Shown here in pieces: positions 6,017-14,278 of a stretch of DNA of 64,000 nucleotides; position 1 is the first letter of the stretch, and each line of letters opens with the position of its first letter. The stretch covers positions 1-64,000 of the forward strand of contig CAKOOJ010000002.1 of NCBI GenBank assembly GCA_934098385.1. The letters run 5' to 3'. The notes beneath the pieces are model-generated. The model saw nothing but the letters and a program-made list of their open reading frames with translations, was not told where the DNA came from and searched no databases. This DNA is from an uncultured Bacilli bacterium. Lineage in GTDB: Bacteria > Bacillota_I > Bacilli_A > RF39 > UBA660. The translations under genes and the position numbers were made by a program.

Positions 6017-6470
6017 ATAATTATTATAACAAAAATTTAAATGAATTGGAATTGGGTAATATCGAATTTTATCTAAATAACAGAAAAAATTTTACAACCA
6101 TTGGTAAAATATTAAATAAAGATGAAAGTACTATCAGAAAAGAGGTAAAAAAATATTCTTCATATTTTGGTGAAACTAGAAAATGTTCTATTGTCTTAAT
6201 AAAGATAATTATCACCAAAAATATTTATGTGATAATTTAATTGATGATGTTAAGTGTTCTCAATGTAAATATTGTTATAAAACTGTTAAGTTTTGCACTA
6301 ACTATAAGGTTAACATTGATTGTGATTTATTAAAAAAAAATCATCAGGTTTGTAATGATTGTGAATTTTTAGATTTTGATTTATTAGAAAAGTCTATTAA
6401 CAGTGACATAAATAAAAGAATGGAAATACATTATACTGAAACTTATGTATCGTATCAAAGCCACATATAG
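6010..6470 (+). pseudogene. IS30-family transposase fragment
   Basis: The ATG at 6010 follows AGAAGG. The first ~60 residues carry an IS30-type helix-turn-helix (TTIGKILNKDESTIRKEVKKY). The frame then stops at 6240. A second frame (6183-6470) continues with cysteine-rich remains (CSQCKYC, CNDC) resembling the zinc-ribbon-like region found after the HTH in IS30 transposases. The catalytic DDE domain is not recognisable; 6471-6720 shows only scattered out-of-frame fragments. An upstream in-frame TTG at 6004 is rejected as start on spacing. Confidence 0.65.
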
Positions 6471-6885
6471 AGAATAATCATATATTACTAAGATGGTAAT
6501 AAAGGATATGATATTACTTTATTATCCGCAGACAGGTAGACGATATATTAAGTATTATTAATGGATTAAATAATTTAATCTCCCAATTCTTTTTCTAAAA
6601 GTTGTAGTGGGGTTTTATACTCCTTATTAGGTCTTGGATATATTTTAGATATATTGGAACTTTACCACACTTCAATAGAAGAATTAAATATGAGAGATAT
6701 GATAATAAAAGATATATAATTATACTTCACTTTTGTATAAAATCGGATATCCATTTCGGATATCCTAATTTAAATTAACCTGTTTTTTCATATCATTTTA
6801 TGCTTTTATATATTTATTAAATAAATTGTCGAGTTTTGATAAGTTTTTATAGGTTTTGTTAAAACACTTTATTTATATTTAAAAG

Positions 6886-6894
6886 TGGTATAGT
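6886..6894 (+). promoter_or_regulatory. Sense (toxin mRNA) promoter, copy 3
   Basis: TG-G-TATAGT extended -10 at 6886-6894; TATAGT is at 6889-6894. Confidence 0.5.
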
Positions 6895-6973
6895 ATAACT
6901 AATCGAGCATTCATGTTGGTGTTTACCTTACTAACTGTGATTCTTTTTGAATTTGTAGGAAGTAGGTGATAAT

Positions 6974-7048
6974 ATGTTCAAAAATTTGGAAAAATTATTG
7001 AATAGAATTATTATTATTTTAATGCTAATCTTTTTAGATAAAGAATAG
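6974..7048 (+). CDS. Type I toxin-like hydrophobic peptide, copy 3
   Basis: 24 residues, identical in sequence to copy 2 despite a silent TTA-to-TTG change at codon 5. The ribosome binding site is GGAAGTAGGTGAT. Conservation of the peptide with a synonymous change suggests the ORF is real and selected rather than chance. Confidence 0.7.
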   Translation: MFKNLEKLLNRIIIILMLIFLDKE

Positions 7049-7059
7049 TTTATATATAA

Positions 7060-7146
7060 AATAAAAAGACATCAGCCAACTCAGTTAGGGCCGATGTTTA
7101 TCCAACCAGGGTAGACATTCAACTTTCAGGGGTTGAATGCTCACCT
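7060..7146 (-). ncRNA. Antisense antitoxin-like RNA, copy 3
   Basis: Promoter TTGACA-17-TATTAT at 7153-7181, predicted start near 7146, terminator hairpin 7069-7097 followed by TTTTTATTTT on this strand. Same arrangement as copies 1 and 2. Confidence 0.7.
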
Positions 7147-7152
7147 AATTAA

Positions 7153-7181
7153 ATAATAGCATTTGGTATAGCATGTGTCAA
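7153..7181 (-). promoter_or_regulatory. Antisense RNA promoter, copy 3
   Basis: Minus strand TTGACA (7176-7181), 17-base spacer, TATTAT (7153-7158). Confidence 0.75.
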
Positions 7182-7190
7182 ATGTTTTTT
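7159..7190 (+). terminator. Sense terminator overlapping antisense promoter, copy 3
   Basis: GCATTTG...CAAATGT hairpin followed by six T. The loop differs from copies 1 and 2 (TATAGCATG). Confidence 0.55.
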
Positions 7191-7212
7191 CTTTCATATT
7201 TTTATCATAACT

Positions 7213-7246
7213 AAAAAATGCTGATAAGTTATTTGTTATCAACATT
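7213..7246 (-). terminator. Terminator of the Wzy-GT4-WecG gene
   Basis: On the minus strand AATGTTGATAA pairs with TTATCAGCATT (11 bp, one G-T) around CAAATAAC and is followed by six T. It overlaps the stop codon at 7229. Confidence 0.75.
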
Positions 7247-10200
7247 TCTGTTTAATTTTTCTTTTAATATTACTATTAAATATTTTATATTATGTTTTAT
7301 AAATCTTGTTATTCTTTTTGGTTCACTTGCTATTCTATATAACCATTCCAAATTCAATTTAATAAAAATTCTTGGAGCACGTTTTTTAGTACCACTTAGT
7401 ACATCAAATGAACCACCTACTCCTATAAATATTCCTTTTTTGAAATCATTTATATGTTTTTTAATTAATTTTTCTTGAAGAGGTATTCCTAATGCTAACA
7501 TAACAATATCAGGATTAGTTGTTTTAATATAATTCATTACTCCATCTTTATCCTTTATATAACCATTTGTTCCACCAACTAGATTTATGTTTGGATATTT
7601 TGTACTTATAGCATTAGTTAGTTTATCCATTACATCTTCGCTAGCACCAAATAAATATACTTTATATTTATTTTTATTTGCTAATTCAAATAAATGTTCT
7701 GCTAAATCTACGCCTGTTATTCTTTCTTTTATATTATATCCTAATAAGTTGCTTGTTTTAACTATACTTATTCCATCTGGTACTATTAAATTATTTTTAT
7801 TATAAATCATATCTGATATTTCAGAATCTCTTCTAGATAGCATAAAAGTTTCTGGATTAGCTGTTATAATAAATTCTTTTTCTTTATTTTTTAATTTGTT
7901 TTCAATTAATTTATAACATTCTTTTTTTGTATTTATGTATAAATTAGTATAAATATTATTATGATTTATGTTTTTAAAGAAATTAATGTTTTCTTCTTTT
8001 ATTAAATTATAATCGTATTGTCTTGATATATTTAAAGATTTTTTTTGATATTCTTTTCTTAATTTTTCATCATTTATTAGATTTTTTAATTCTTTAATCA
8101 TTTCTTTTTCATTTCTATTTATTATCAAAATACCATTATCTTTAATTATTTCTTTTGCTCCTAAGGCACTATCATACGCTATAAGTGGTAATCCATGGCT
8201 AGCAGCTTCTAAAAGTACTAATCCAAATGATTCTTCTATTGATGACATGATATATATAGATGATTCTTTATAAAGTTTATTTAATTCTTCTGTATTTTTA
8301 AATCCTAATAATTTAATATTATCTTCCATATTTAGTTCTTTTATAATATTATTTAAATTATCAAACTCACTTCCAGTACCTACAATTGATAAAGTCCACT
8401 CTTTGTTATTTAATTTACTAAATAATCTAATTAAATCGTCATAACCTTTTACTTTTTCTAATCTTCCTACTGTTATTATATTTTTATTTTTTAAATTAGA
8501 TATTTTATTGTCTGATTCTATAGGCATGTTATTTGTTACTATTTTATATCTATATTCTGTAAATAATTCTTTATAATAATTAGTTAAGTAGTTGCTACTT
8601 GGCATTAGATAGTCAACACTTTTTAATATATAATGTAATTTATTTAAATATTTAGTATTATTGTTATGATAAATATGTTCTTCTGCTATTTTAATATTAT
8701 TATATTCATTATTTCTTATTAATTTTTCTGTAAAATCTATTCTAGTAGATATAATAATTTCGCTATTACAATTTATCATTGATTTAGTAATTAATATATG
8801 TTTTAAATAAAGTACTTTTATACTATATAATCCTTGTTTTATTATGTTGATTATATTTTTAGAATGTAATGCTTCTTTTAATTCTTTTCTATTTGGTTTT
8901 ATATTAGTAGTTAAGTATTTAACTTTTATATTATCATTTAATTTAAAATCAGGTTTATCTTTTAATTTATATAAACTTATTATTTCTACATCATGTATTT
9001 CGCTTAATATATTTGCTTTTGTACAAATATTTTTTTCTACTCCTCCGTAATTTAAGTGTAAAGCATATATTGAAACTTTATTTTTTTTGATTTTATTATC
9101 TTTTTTATTTAATAAATTTATTTCATTCATAGCAAGTAATAAATATAAGATTATATATATCGATACAGCAGGTGCTGCTAAAGTATGTCCGCTTATACAA
9201 GATATACTTAAAATTAGTCCTATCATTAATGTATAAAATATGGTATTTATATTTAATTTTCTAGATTGAATTAATTTTATTAAATAGTAAATGAAAGGTA
9301 GTAAAACTAACATTAGTGCAATAAGTCCTGAATGAAAGAATATATCTAATATATCTATTTCTATAAGTTTTGTTATTGCATAATGTTTTATTTCTGTAGT
9401 ATTTGAATATCCTATTCCTAATAATAATACTTTTGTATTAAAATGTTTAGAATATATTTCATATGTTAATCTAAAATAAATATCTCTTGAAGATAACATT
9501 ATCCTTCCATATTTTTTTATTTGTTTTACTAATTTGGAATCATTGCTTAGTTTATCTTCTTTTTCTATTTCTTTTCTTATTCTTCCATATTCTTCTTCTA
9601 AGAAACGTTCGTTTTTTTCTTGTTCAGTTACGGGATCTTTTCTCGGAGCCTCTGGTTTTACTTTAACGTTTTTTAATTTTTTTGGATCTTTTGGAATGTT
9701 ATATTTTACATTATTAAGTGTACTACTATTTAATATTAAAAGTATAACACCTAAAAGAATAAATCCTATTTTTAAAGTTGTTTTTTTCTTTTTCTTAATT
9801 AATGATAAAACTAATATAATTGTTGTTGTAATTATTATTCCTAATACTGAAACTTTAGTTCCTAAAGAGAATATCATTAAAATCATAAATATTATTAAAA
9901 TTATGTTAAATTTACTTTTATTAACTTTTGTTAATAAAAAGGGGTATAGTAGTGTTAAAATAATTGATATTTCATTTGCTGAATTAAACCATCCTGAACT
10001 TCCTTTATAACCTTTGTAATTATAAGTACTAAATCCCGTATTTGTAATTAACGGTAAAAATAATAGTATTCCATATGTTATAAAATTTATTATTAGTATT
10101 TTAATTATTTTTTCTTTATCAAATTTGTGTTCATCAAAGAAACATAATAAACAAACTAATAGTATTGGAAAATACATTGTTTTAAACATATATATTGATT

Positions 10201-10471
10201 CTTTTATAAACATAGACATTGTTAGGTATTTTATTTTTGATAAAATGTATGCTAGCATGTATATAAATATTAAAAGTATATATATTAATCCCTTCTTTTT
10301 ATATTTCGATGTGGAAAAGATTAGAGTTATTAACATTATTGCTAGAAATAATAATTTAACTATTACTCCTATACTTACTGTAAGATTAAATAATCTTGTT
10401 GATATAGATGTTAGTAAATCTATAATAGGTAATAATATTAAAAATATATATAATTTTTTGTTGTTGCTCAT
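7229..10471 (-). CDS. Triple fusion: Wzy-like polymerase, GT4 and WecG/TagA glycosyltransferase
   Basis: 1080-residue membrane protein. Residues 1 to about 460 are an O-antigen polymerase/ligase-like region with many helices and a large extracytoplasmic loop (about 250-340). Residues about 466-825 are a GT4 glycosyltransferase (NYGGVEKN start, ITVGRLEKVKGYD, EESFGLVLLE at 746-755). Residues about 850-1080 are a WecG/TagA/CpsF (GT26) domain with TANPETFMLSRRD (870-882), VPDGISIV and GVGGSFDVLSG (1017-1027). GT26 enzymes add the second sugar to undecaprenyl-PP-linked GlcNAc. A GTG start 9 bases upstream was rejected: AGGTAGGTG is correctly spaced for the ATG at 10471. It is a single-gene unit with its own promoter and terminator. 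Three steps normally split over three genes are joined. Confidence 0.85.
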   Translation of the reverse strand: MSNNKKLYIFLILLPIIDLLTSISTRLFNLTVSIGVIVKLLFLAIMLITLIFSTSKYKKKGLIYILLIFIYMLAYILSKIKYLTMSMFIKESIYMFKTMYFPILLVCLLCFFDEHKFDKEKIIKILIINFITYGILLFLPLITNTGFSTYNYKGYKGSSGWFNSANEISIILTLLYPFLLTKVNKSKFNIILIIFMILMIFSLGTKVSVLGIIITTTIILVLSLIKKKKKTTLKIGFILLGVILLILNSSTLNNVKYNIPKDPKKLKNVKVKPEAPRKDPVTEQEKNERFLEEEYGRIRKEIEKEDKLSNDSKLVKQIKKYGRIMLSSRDIYFRLTYEIYSKHFNTKVLLLGIGYSNTTEIKHYAITKLIEIDILDIFFHSGLIALMLVLLPFIYYLIKLIQSRKLNINTIFYTLMIGLILSISCISGHTLAAPAVSIYIILYLLLAMNEINLLNKKDNKIKKNKVSIYALHLNYGGVEKNICTKANILSEIHDVEIISLYKLKDKPDFKLNDNIKVKYLTTNIKPNRKELKEALHSKNIINIIKQGLYSIKVLYLKHILITKSMINCNSEIIISTRIDFTEKLIRNNEYNNIKIAEEHIYHNNNTKYLNKLHYILKSVDYLMPSSNYLTNYYKELFTEYRYKIVTNNMPIESDNKISNLKNKNIITVGRLEKVKGYDDLIRLFSKLNNKEWTLSIVGTGSEFDNLNNIIKELNMEDNIKLLGFKNTEELNKLYKESSIYIMSSIEESFGLVLLEAASHGLPLIAYDSALGAKEIIKDNGILIINRNEKEMIKELKNLINDEKLRKEYQKKSLNISRQYDYNLIKEENINFFKNINHNNIYTNLYINTKKECYKLIENKLKNKEKEFIITANPETFMLSRRDSEISDMIYNKNNLIVPDGISIVKTSNLLGYNIKERITGVDLAEHLFELANKNKYKVYLFGASEDVMDKLTNAISTKYPNINLVGGTNGYIKDKDGVMNYIKTTNPDIVMLALGIPLQEKLIKKHINDFKKGIFIGVGGSFDVLSGTKKRAPRIFIKLNLEWLYRIASEPKRITRFIKHNIKYLIVILKEKLNRNVDNK

Positions 10472-10493
10472 AAAGTACACCTACCTATAAATC

Positions 10494-10502
10494 ATTATAA
10501 CA
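10494..10502 (-). promoter_or_regulatory. Extended -10 promoter of the Wzy-GT4-WecG gene
   Basis: On the minus strand TG-T-TATAAT lies 22 bases before the ATG at 10471. There is no clear -35. Confidence 0.55.
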
Positions 10503-10709
10503 AAAATGATGTAGAAAAAAAATAGAATTGTTTGATTCTTATTGTATGAAAGTTTATAAATATATTATTAAATAAAAAAATATTGTTGTATATTGTTATA
10601 TTTGTGTAAACAATATAATATATAATTTTATTTATAATAAGCAAAATAATGCTTTTTCGAACGCATAAAACATACTTTTAGACAATTTTTATGCATATTA
10701 AATTTTCAT

Positions 10710-10740
10710 TGTTATACTTTTGTTGTCTTGGATACAAGAC
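10710..10740 (+). promoter_or_regulatory. Extended -10 and leader hairpin before a short ORF
   Basis: TG-T-TATACT at 10710-10718 is followed by GTCTTG-GATA-CAAGAC (10725-10740), a perfect 6-bp hairpin that would lie at the 5' end of the RNA, directly upstream of an AGAGGTGAT ribosome binding site. Confidence 0.45.
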
Positions 10741-10759
10741 TAGAAAGAGGTGATATGAC

Positions 10760-10807
10760 TTGAAGAAAAAATTAAAAGCCGTTTTACCTATAGTGGTAAT
10801 ACTTTGA
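10760..10807 (+). CDS. Possible 15-residue peptide or signal-peptide remnant
   Basis: TTG start after AGAGGTGAT, encoding MKKKLKAVLPIVVIL and then TGA. The sequence looks like the N-terminus of an exported protein or a very small hydrophobic peptide. A two-codon ATG-ACT-TGA frame overlaps it. It may be a remnant of a lost gene, a leader peptide, or a small toxin-like peptide. Only the promoter, hairpin and strong ribosome binding site support it. Confidence 0.3.
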   Translation: MKKKLKAVLPIVVIL

Positions 10808-11015
10808 GTTATAAACAATATAATTTCGAAATATTAATATGTTTTAAATTTATTCTAGATTAATTAAAAGTATATTAATAATATTGTTTATACTATTTCT
10901 TTTAGCCACTAATAAAATTTGAGTAGCAAATAAAAGAGATAAATACGTCAAAATTTATTAAAGTGTAAACAATAATTTATATATAGTATACGATATGTAA
11001 TATTATTGCATACTC

Positions 11016-11048
11016 AAAAAAGAATCACCGTGACTGGTGATTTTTTAG
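11016..11048. terminator. Bidirectional terminator ending the 11-22 kb operon
   Basis: AATCACC-GTGACT-GGTGATT (11023-11042) is flanked by six A on the left and six T on the right. It lies at the 3' end of the GT4 gene (stop at 11045) and would also stop rightward transcripts from the 10710 promoter. Confidence 0.85.
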
Positions 11049-12064
11049 TTTTTATAAACATTATTTATTTTTTTGATATAACTATCCATATCTGTTTCTT
11101 TTTTTATTATTTCATTACATTTTTTTGATAATGATTTCGTTTTTAATTCTTTTTTTATAGTCTCAACATATTCTTCAATGTCATTACATATAAATTCTTT
11201 ATTGTTTTTAAATAGTGTTTTTAATCCATCTACTCCGCTATTTATTACTGGTATATCAAGTATCATACATTCAATTACAGACATTGGAAGTCCTTCGTGA
11301 AGTGAAGGTAATATAGCAACTTTAGAATTTTTTATATATGGAAATGGATTTTTTTTGAATCCTAACATATCTATATTATTTTCTAAATTTTCTTCTTTAA
11401 TTTTTAATTTTAAATTTTCTTCTAATGAGCCAGTTCCTATAATACAAACTTTTATATTTTTTATGTCTTTTTTTAATTTATTTGTGACATCTATTATAAT
11501 TTCAGGCCTTTTTACTTCTTCCAATCTTCCTACATATATTAAATCATACTTAGAAGTTTTAAACTCTTTACTTTTTTCTAATGTTCTATTTTTGTCTACC
11601 ACATTTGTGATAAGTACAAATTTATCTTTGTGTTTTTTTACATATACTGCTTCATCTAATATTTCTTTTGAAACAGCAATAACTTTGTGAAACTTTTTTA
11701 TTAAAATATTATATGTAATTGTATAAATATTCCATTTGTTATTAAAATCCCAATTAACGTGTAATTGTGAAATTATTTTTCCTTTAAAACCAGATAATGC
11801 GGCCACAAATGAAGCTTTGTAATCGTGAGCATGTAAAATGTCTATATCATTTTCATCGCAAACTCTTTTTACATTTCTAGGTGTTAACTTACCTATATCA
11901 ATGTGTTTTATATTTCTTTCTTTAAGAATTTCATTTATTTTACCATTTGGACTGCAATAAAGCATATCATATTCACTATCGTTGTCTATTATGGTGCAAA
12001 CTACGTTTTCAGCTCCTGAATAACCTCCTGATGGTAATAGATGTAATACTCTTTGTTTTTTCAT
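11045..12064 (-). CDS. GT4 family glycosyltransferase
   Basis: 339-residue GT-B enzyme. The N-terminus VLHLLPSGGYSGAENV is the acceptor-side glycine-rich loop. DLIYVGRLEEVKRPE opens the donor domain, and HEGLPMSVIECM is the E-x7-E nucleotide-sugar motif. The ATG at 12064 is preferred over one 15 bases upstream because AAAGGAAAT fits it and the upstream GT4 gene ends at 12066. It is the last gene of a long unit beginning at 22600. The sugar specificity is unknown. Confidence 0.85.
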   Translation of the reverse strand: MKKQRVLHLLPSGGYSGAENVVCTIIDNDSEYDMLYCSPNGKINEILKERNIKHIDIGKLTPRNVKRVCDENDIDILHAHDYKASFVAALSGFKGKIISQLHVNWDFNNKWNIYTITYNILIKKFHKVIAVSKEILDEAVYVKKHKDKFVLITNVVDKNRTLEKSKEFKTSKYDLIYVGRLEEVKRPEIIIDVTNKLKKDIKNIKVCIIGTGSLEENLKLKIKEENLENNIDMLGFKKNPFPYIKNSKVAILPSLHEGLPMSVIECMILDIPVINSGVDGLKTLFKNNKEFICNDIEEYVETIKKELKTKSLSKKCNEIIKKETDMDSYIKKINNVYKN

Positions 12065-12065
12065 T

Positions 12066-13211
12066 TTATTTCCTTTCATTTATTTTATTTGAAATATCAC
12101 TTTCTATTTTCTTTGCTGTGTTTTTCCATAAGAATTTATCACATACAGTTCTATATATTTCTTCACTATATTTATTTCTTAAATCTTTATTATTAATTAA
12201 TAATTCTAAAGCATTTTCTAATTCTTTTTTTGAATTAATCATTATACCATTTTGTTTATCATTTATTATTTCTTTTATTCCACCTTGTGGTGAAGATATG
12301 ATTGCACATTTCATTAATCCAGCTTCTAATATTGAAGTGGGTAATCCTTCTGGCCATAAAGGTGCATATATAAATATATTTGTTTTTTCATATAATTTTG
12401 TTAACCCTTTAAAATCTAATTTTCCTTCAAATATAATATTTTTATTGTCTTTATACTTTTCTTTTAATATATCTAGTTGATTACCGTTTCCAGCTAAATG
12501 TAATTCTATATTGTTATATTGTTTATTAAGATTTTCAAAACTTTCTAATAATTCATAAACTCCTTTTTGTTTTAATATTCTTCCTGCGTAAGTTATAATT
12601 ATTTTCTTTTCATTCTTTTTTATTTTATTTACATCATAGAATTCGTTAATTGAATTATACCAAGCACCATCAGAGTTTATTCCAAAATGTTTTTGCCATT
12701 CACAAGCACCAAGCGAAACTCCATAATAATAATTTACATATTTTTTTACAAAGTGTGTTAAACAATGTTCATATATTGCGCCAAAAAAGTCTAATACTTT
12801 ATTATCTATTGTTAAATGTTCTGAACCATGTTCTATTAAGAATACTGGAATGTTATGTTTTTCTGCATATTTTGCTCCAACCATTGTAGTCAAGTGAAAT
12901 CTTGTATTTACAATTACTGCATCATATTCTTTTTTGTCTAATTCTTTAAATATATTTTTGAATTCTTTATTATGTTTTGGAATAGGATATCTTGATTTAA
13001 ACAAATTATATATTGGTATTCTATAGTTTTTTATGCCATTAATATCTTCTTCTGTTTTTAAGTTATCATAGTTTGAAGATACAATTGTTGTATTCCATCC
13101 TAATTTTTTAAATTCTTGTGATAAATTATCTGTATATCTTTCAATACCACCGAGATGAGGTAAGTGATAACCAGAAAAAATTAATAAATTTTTACTTCTT
13201 TGATTTGTCAT
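12066..13211 (-). CDS. GT4 family glycosyltransferase
   Basis: 381 residues. The N-terminal SGYHLPHLGGIERYTDNL loop and the C-terminal ITYAGRILKQKGVYELLESF and PEGLPTSILEAGLM segments are classic GT4 features. It overlaps the DUF2304 gene by 20 bases and is followed directly by another GT4, so the two probably act in sequence on the same lipid-linked repeat unit. Cytoplasmic, membrane-associated; donor and acceptor cannot be read. Confidence 0.85.
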   Translation of the reverse strand: MTNQRSKNLLIFSGYHLPHLGGIERYTDNLSQEFKKLGWNTTIVSSNYDNLKTEEDINGIKNYRIPIYNLFKSRYPIPKHNKEFKNIFKELDKKEYDAVIVNTRFHLTTMVGAKYAEKHNIPVFLIEHGSEHLTIDNKVLDFFGAIYEHCLTHFVKKYVNYYYGVSLGACEWQKHFGINSDGAWYNSINEFYDVNKIKKNEKKIIITYAGRILKQKGVYELLESFENLNKQYNNIELHLAGNGNQLDILKEKYKDNKNIIFEGKLDFKGLTKLYEKTNIFIYAPLWPEGLPTSILEAGLMKCAIISSPQGGIKEIINDKQNGIMINSKKELENALELLINNKDLRNKYSEEIYRTVCDKFLWKNTAKKIESDISNKINERK

Positions 13212-13548
13212 TTTCTTTTACCTCTTTTTTTAACATAGATACTTCTTGTACTAGTAATTTAATTTTTTCTGTTTGACCAGATATAATAATTGTCATAGAA
13301 ATATTTATAATTACAAGTATACCTATAAAGAATACGATTATTAAATTTGATGATAAATTAAAGCCTAAGAATTTAGTGATAACATTTAATAGATTTGGTA
13401 CTAGTAAAGATATTAATAATAGTCCAAATGCAACTAACCATACTAATGAATATTTGATATTCATTCTACCTTTTTTTAATATGTTTAATATTAATAATAT
13501 TATAAATAGAGTTATTATTATTGAATAGATTAATAGTTTACCTGTCAT
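13192..13548 (-). CDS. DUF2304 family small membrane protein
   Basis: 118 residues with three predicted transmembrane helices and a charged C-terminal tail (KEVKENDKSKK). The MNIKYSLVWLVAFGLLL segment after helix 1 is typical of DUF2304. These proteins usually sit beside GT2 polyprenyl-phosphate glycosyltransferases, as here (the GT2 gene ends 1 base before this start). A role as membrane partner of the GT2 is inferred from that pairing. Confidence 0.8.
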   Translation of the reverse strand: MTGKLLIYSIIITLFIILLILNILKKGRMNIKYSLVWLVAFGLLLISLLVPNLLNVITKFLGFNLSSNLIIVFFIGILVIINISMTIIISGQTEKIKLLVQEVSMLKKEVKENDKSKK

Positions 13549-13549
13549 A

Positions 13550-14263
13550 TTAATTTCTCCTTATACCTGTGACTATTATTGATAATATTACATTTATCAT
13601 GTAATATACTGATTTCCATGTTTTGATAGATGATGTTCCTTCTTTTCTTTCATTCATACTTACACCAACTTCTGAAATAGTATATCCTTTTTTTAATATT
13701 GTAACTGTTGATACTGGTTCTGGATATTCTATTGGATAATATTTTGCAAATTCAGCAATTAGTTTTTTGTCAACTGCTCTAAATCCACTAGTTGTATCAT
13801 GTATTTTTTTATGTGTAAATATTTTTATAAAGAATGATATTAAATTTATTCCACATTGTCTCATTTTTGTTGATTTAAAATCACTTGAATCATCTATGAA
13901 ACGTGAGCCTATTACCATATTTGATTTTTTATTAATAATTGGTTCAATTATTTTACTTACATAATTAATGTCGTGTTGTCCATCACCATCAAATTGGATT
14001 GCTATATCATAATTGTTTTCTAAAGCATATTTATATCCTGTTTGTACTGCTCCACCTATTCCTAAATTGTGAATTAAGTTTATGTGATTAATATTATTTT
14101 CTTTAAATATCTTTTCTGATTTATCAGTACTACAATCATTTATAAATATATAATCATATTTTATTTTGTTTTGTTTGTTATAAGTATTTATTTCATTATA
14201 AACTTTTAATATATTTTTTTCTTCGTTGTATGAAGGAATTATTAATAAAATTTTTTCTTTCAT
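13550..14263 (-). CDS. GT2 glycosyltransferase, dolichyl/polyprenyl-phosphate-mannose-synthase type
   Basis: 237 residues. LLIIPSYNEEKNILKVY begins the GT-A fold, INDCSTDKS and IQFDGDGQHD are the nucleotide and metal motifs, and GSRFIDDSSDFKSTKMRQ is the DPM1-like segment. It likely moves one sugar from a nucleotide donor to undecaprenyl phosphate. With the adjacent DUF2304 protein it could supply donors for extracellular GtrII/DUF2142-type transferases encoded in the same region. Confidence 0.8.
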   Translation of the reverse strand: MKEKILLIIPSYNEEKNILKVYNEINTYNKQNKIKYDYIFINDCSTDKSEKIFKENNINHINLIHNLGIGGAVQTGYKYALENNYDIAIQFDGDGQHDINYVSKIIEPIINKKSNMVIGSRFIDDSSDFKSTKMRQCGINLISFFIKIFTHKKIHDTTSGFRAVDKKLIAEFAKYYPIEYPEPVSTVTILKKGYTISEVGVSMNERKEGTSSIKTWKSVYYMINVILSIIVTGIRRN

Positions 14264-14278
14264 ATTTTCTACTCCATT

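Larger units (their letters stand above)
5913..6778 (+). mobile_element. Decayed IS30-like insertion sequence
   Basis: About 866 bp bounded by imperfect inverted repeats: 5913-5940 (left; contains TTAAATTTAAATT and GGATATCC) and 6753-6778 (right; reads TTAATTTAAATTAGGATATCC on the opposite strand). It contains the N-terminal HTH part of an IS30 transposase followed by frameshifted remains, and is shorter than the usual 1.0-1.1 kb IS30 length. The element sits between toxin units 2 and 3. It is probably immobile on its own. Confidence 0.65.
6814..7190 (+). repeat. Repeat unit copy 3 (type I toxin-antitoxin-like locus)
   Basis: Third unit, beyond the IS30 remnant. Several bases differ from copies 1 and 2 (leader ACTGTGA for ACTGAGA, ribosome binding site AGGTGAT), but the promoter positions, the ORF, the central hairpin (7069-7097) and the end hairpin are kept. 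Confidence 0.85.
10604..10974. repeat. Cluster of four (A/G)T(A/G)TAAACAATA-type words in a 520-base gap
   Basis: The gap 10503-11022 contains GTGTAAACAATA at 10604-10615 and 10963-10974, a variant TTATAAACAATA at 10809-10820 and an inverted copy (TATTGTTTATAC) at 10882-10893. A further TATTGTTTACA lies at 53443-53453 upstream of the MraY/TagO-type gene. These may be operator sites, or chance in A+T-rich DNA. Confidence 0.35.

Noticed and set aside
6010..6470. Functional IS30 transposase
   Set aside because: The frame breaks at 6240, the DDE domain is missing, and the element is shorter than intact relatives.
5068..7190. CRISPR array
   Set aside because: Only three long (~380 bp) units with unequal gaps, coding and regulatory content inside each unit, and no cas genes.
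9534..10010. 158-codon plus-strand frame, Ser/Phe-rich
   Set aside because: It lies fully inside the Wzy-GT4-WecG gene on the other strand, has no ribosome binding site, and its composition is the complement of Lys/Asn/Ile codons.
7229..10480. GTG start for the Wzy-GT4-WecG gene
   Set aside because: The GTG is itself part of the AGGTAGGTG ribosome binding site; the ATG 9 bases downstream is correctly spaced.
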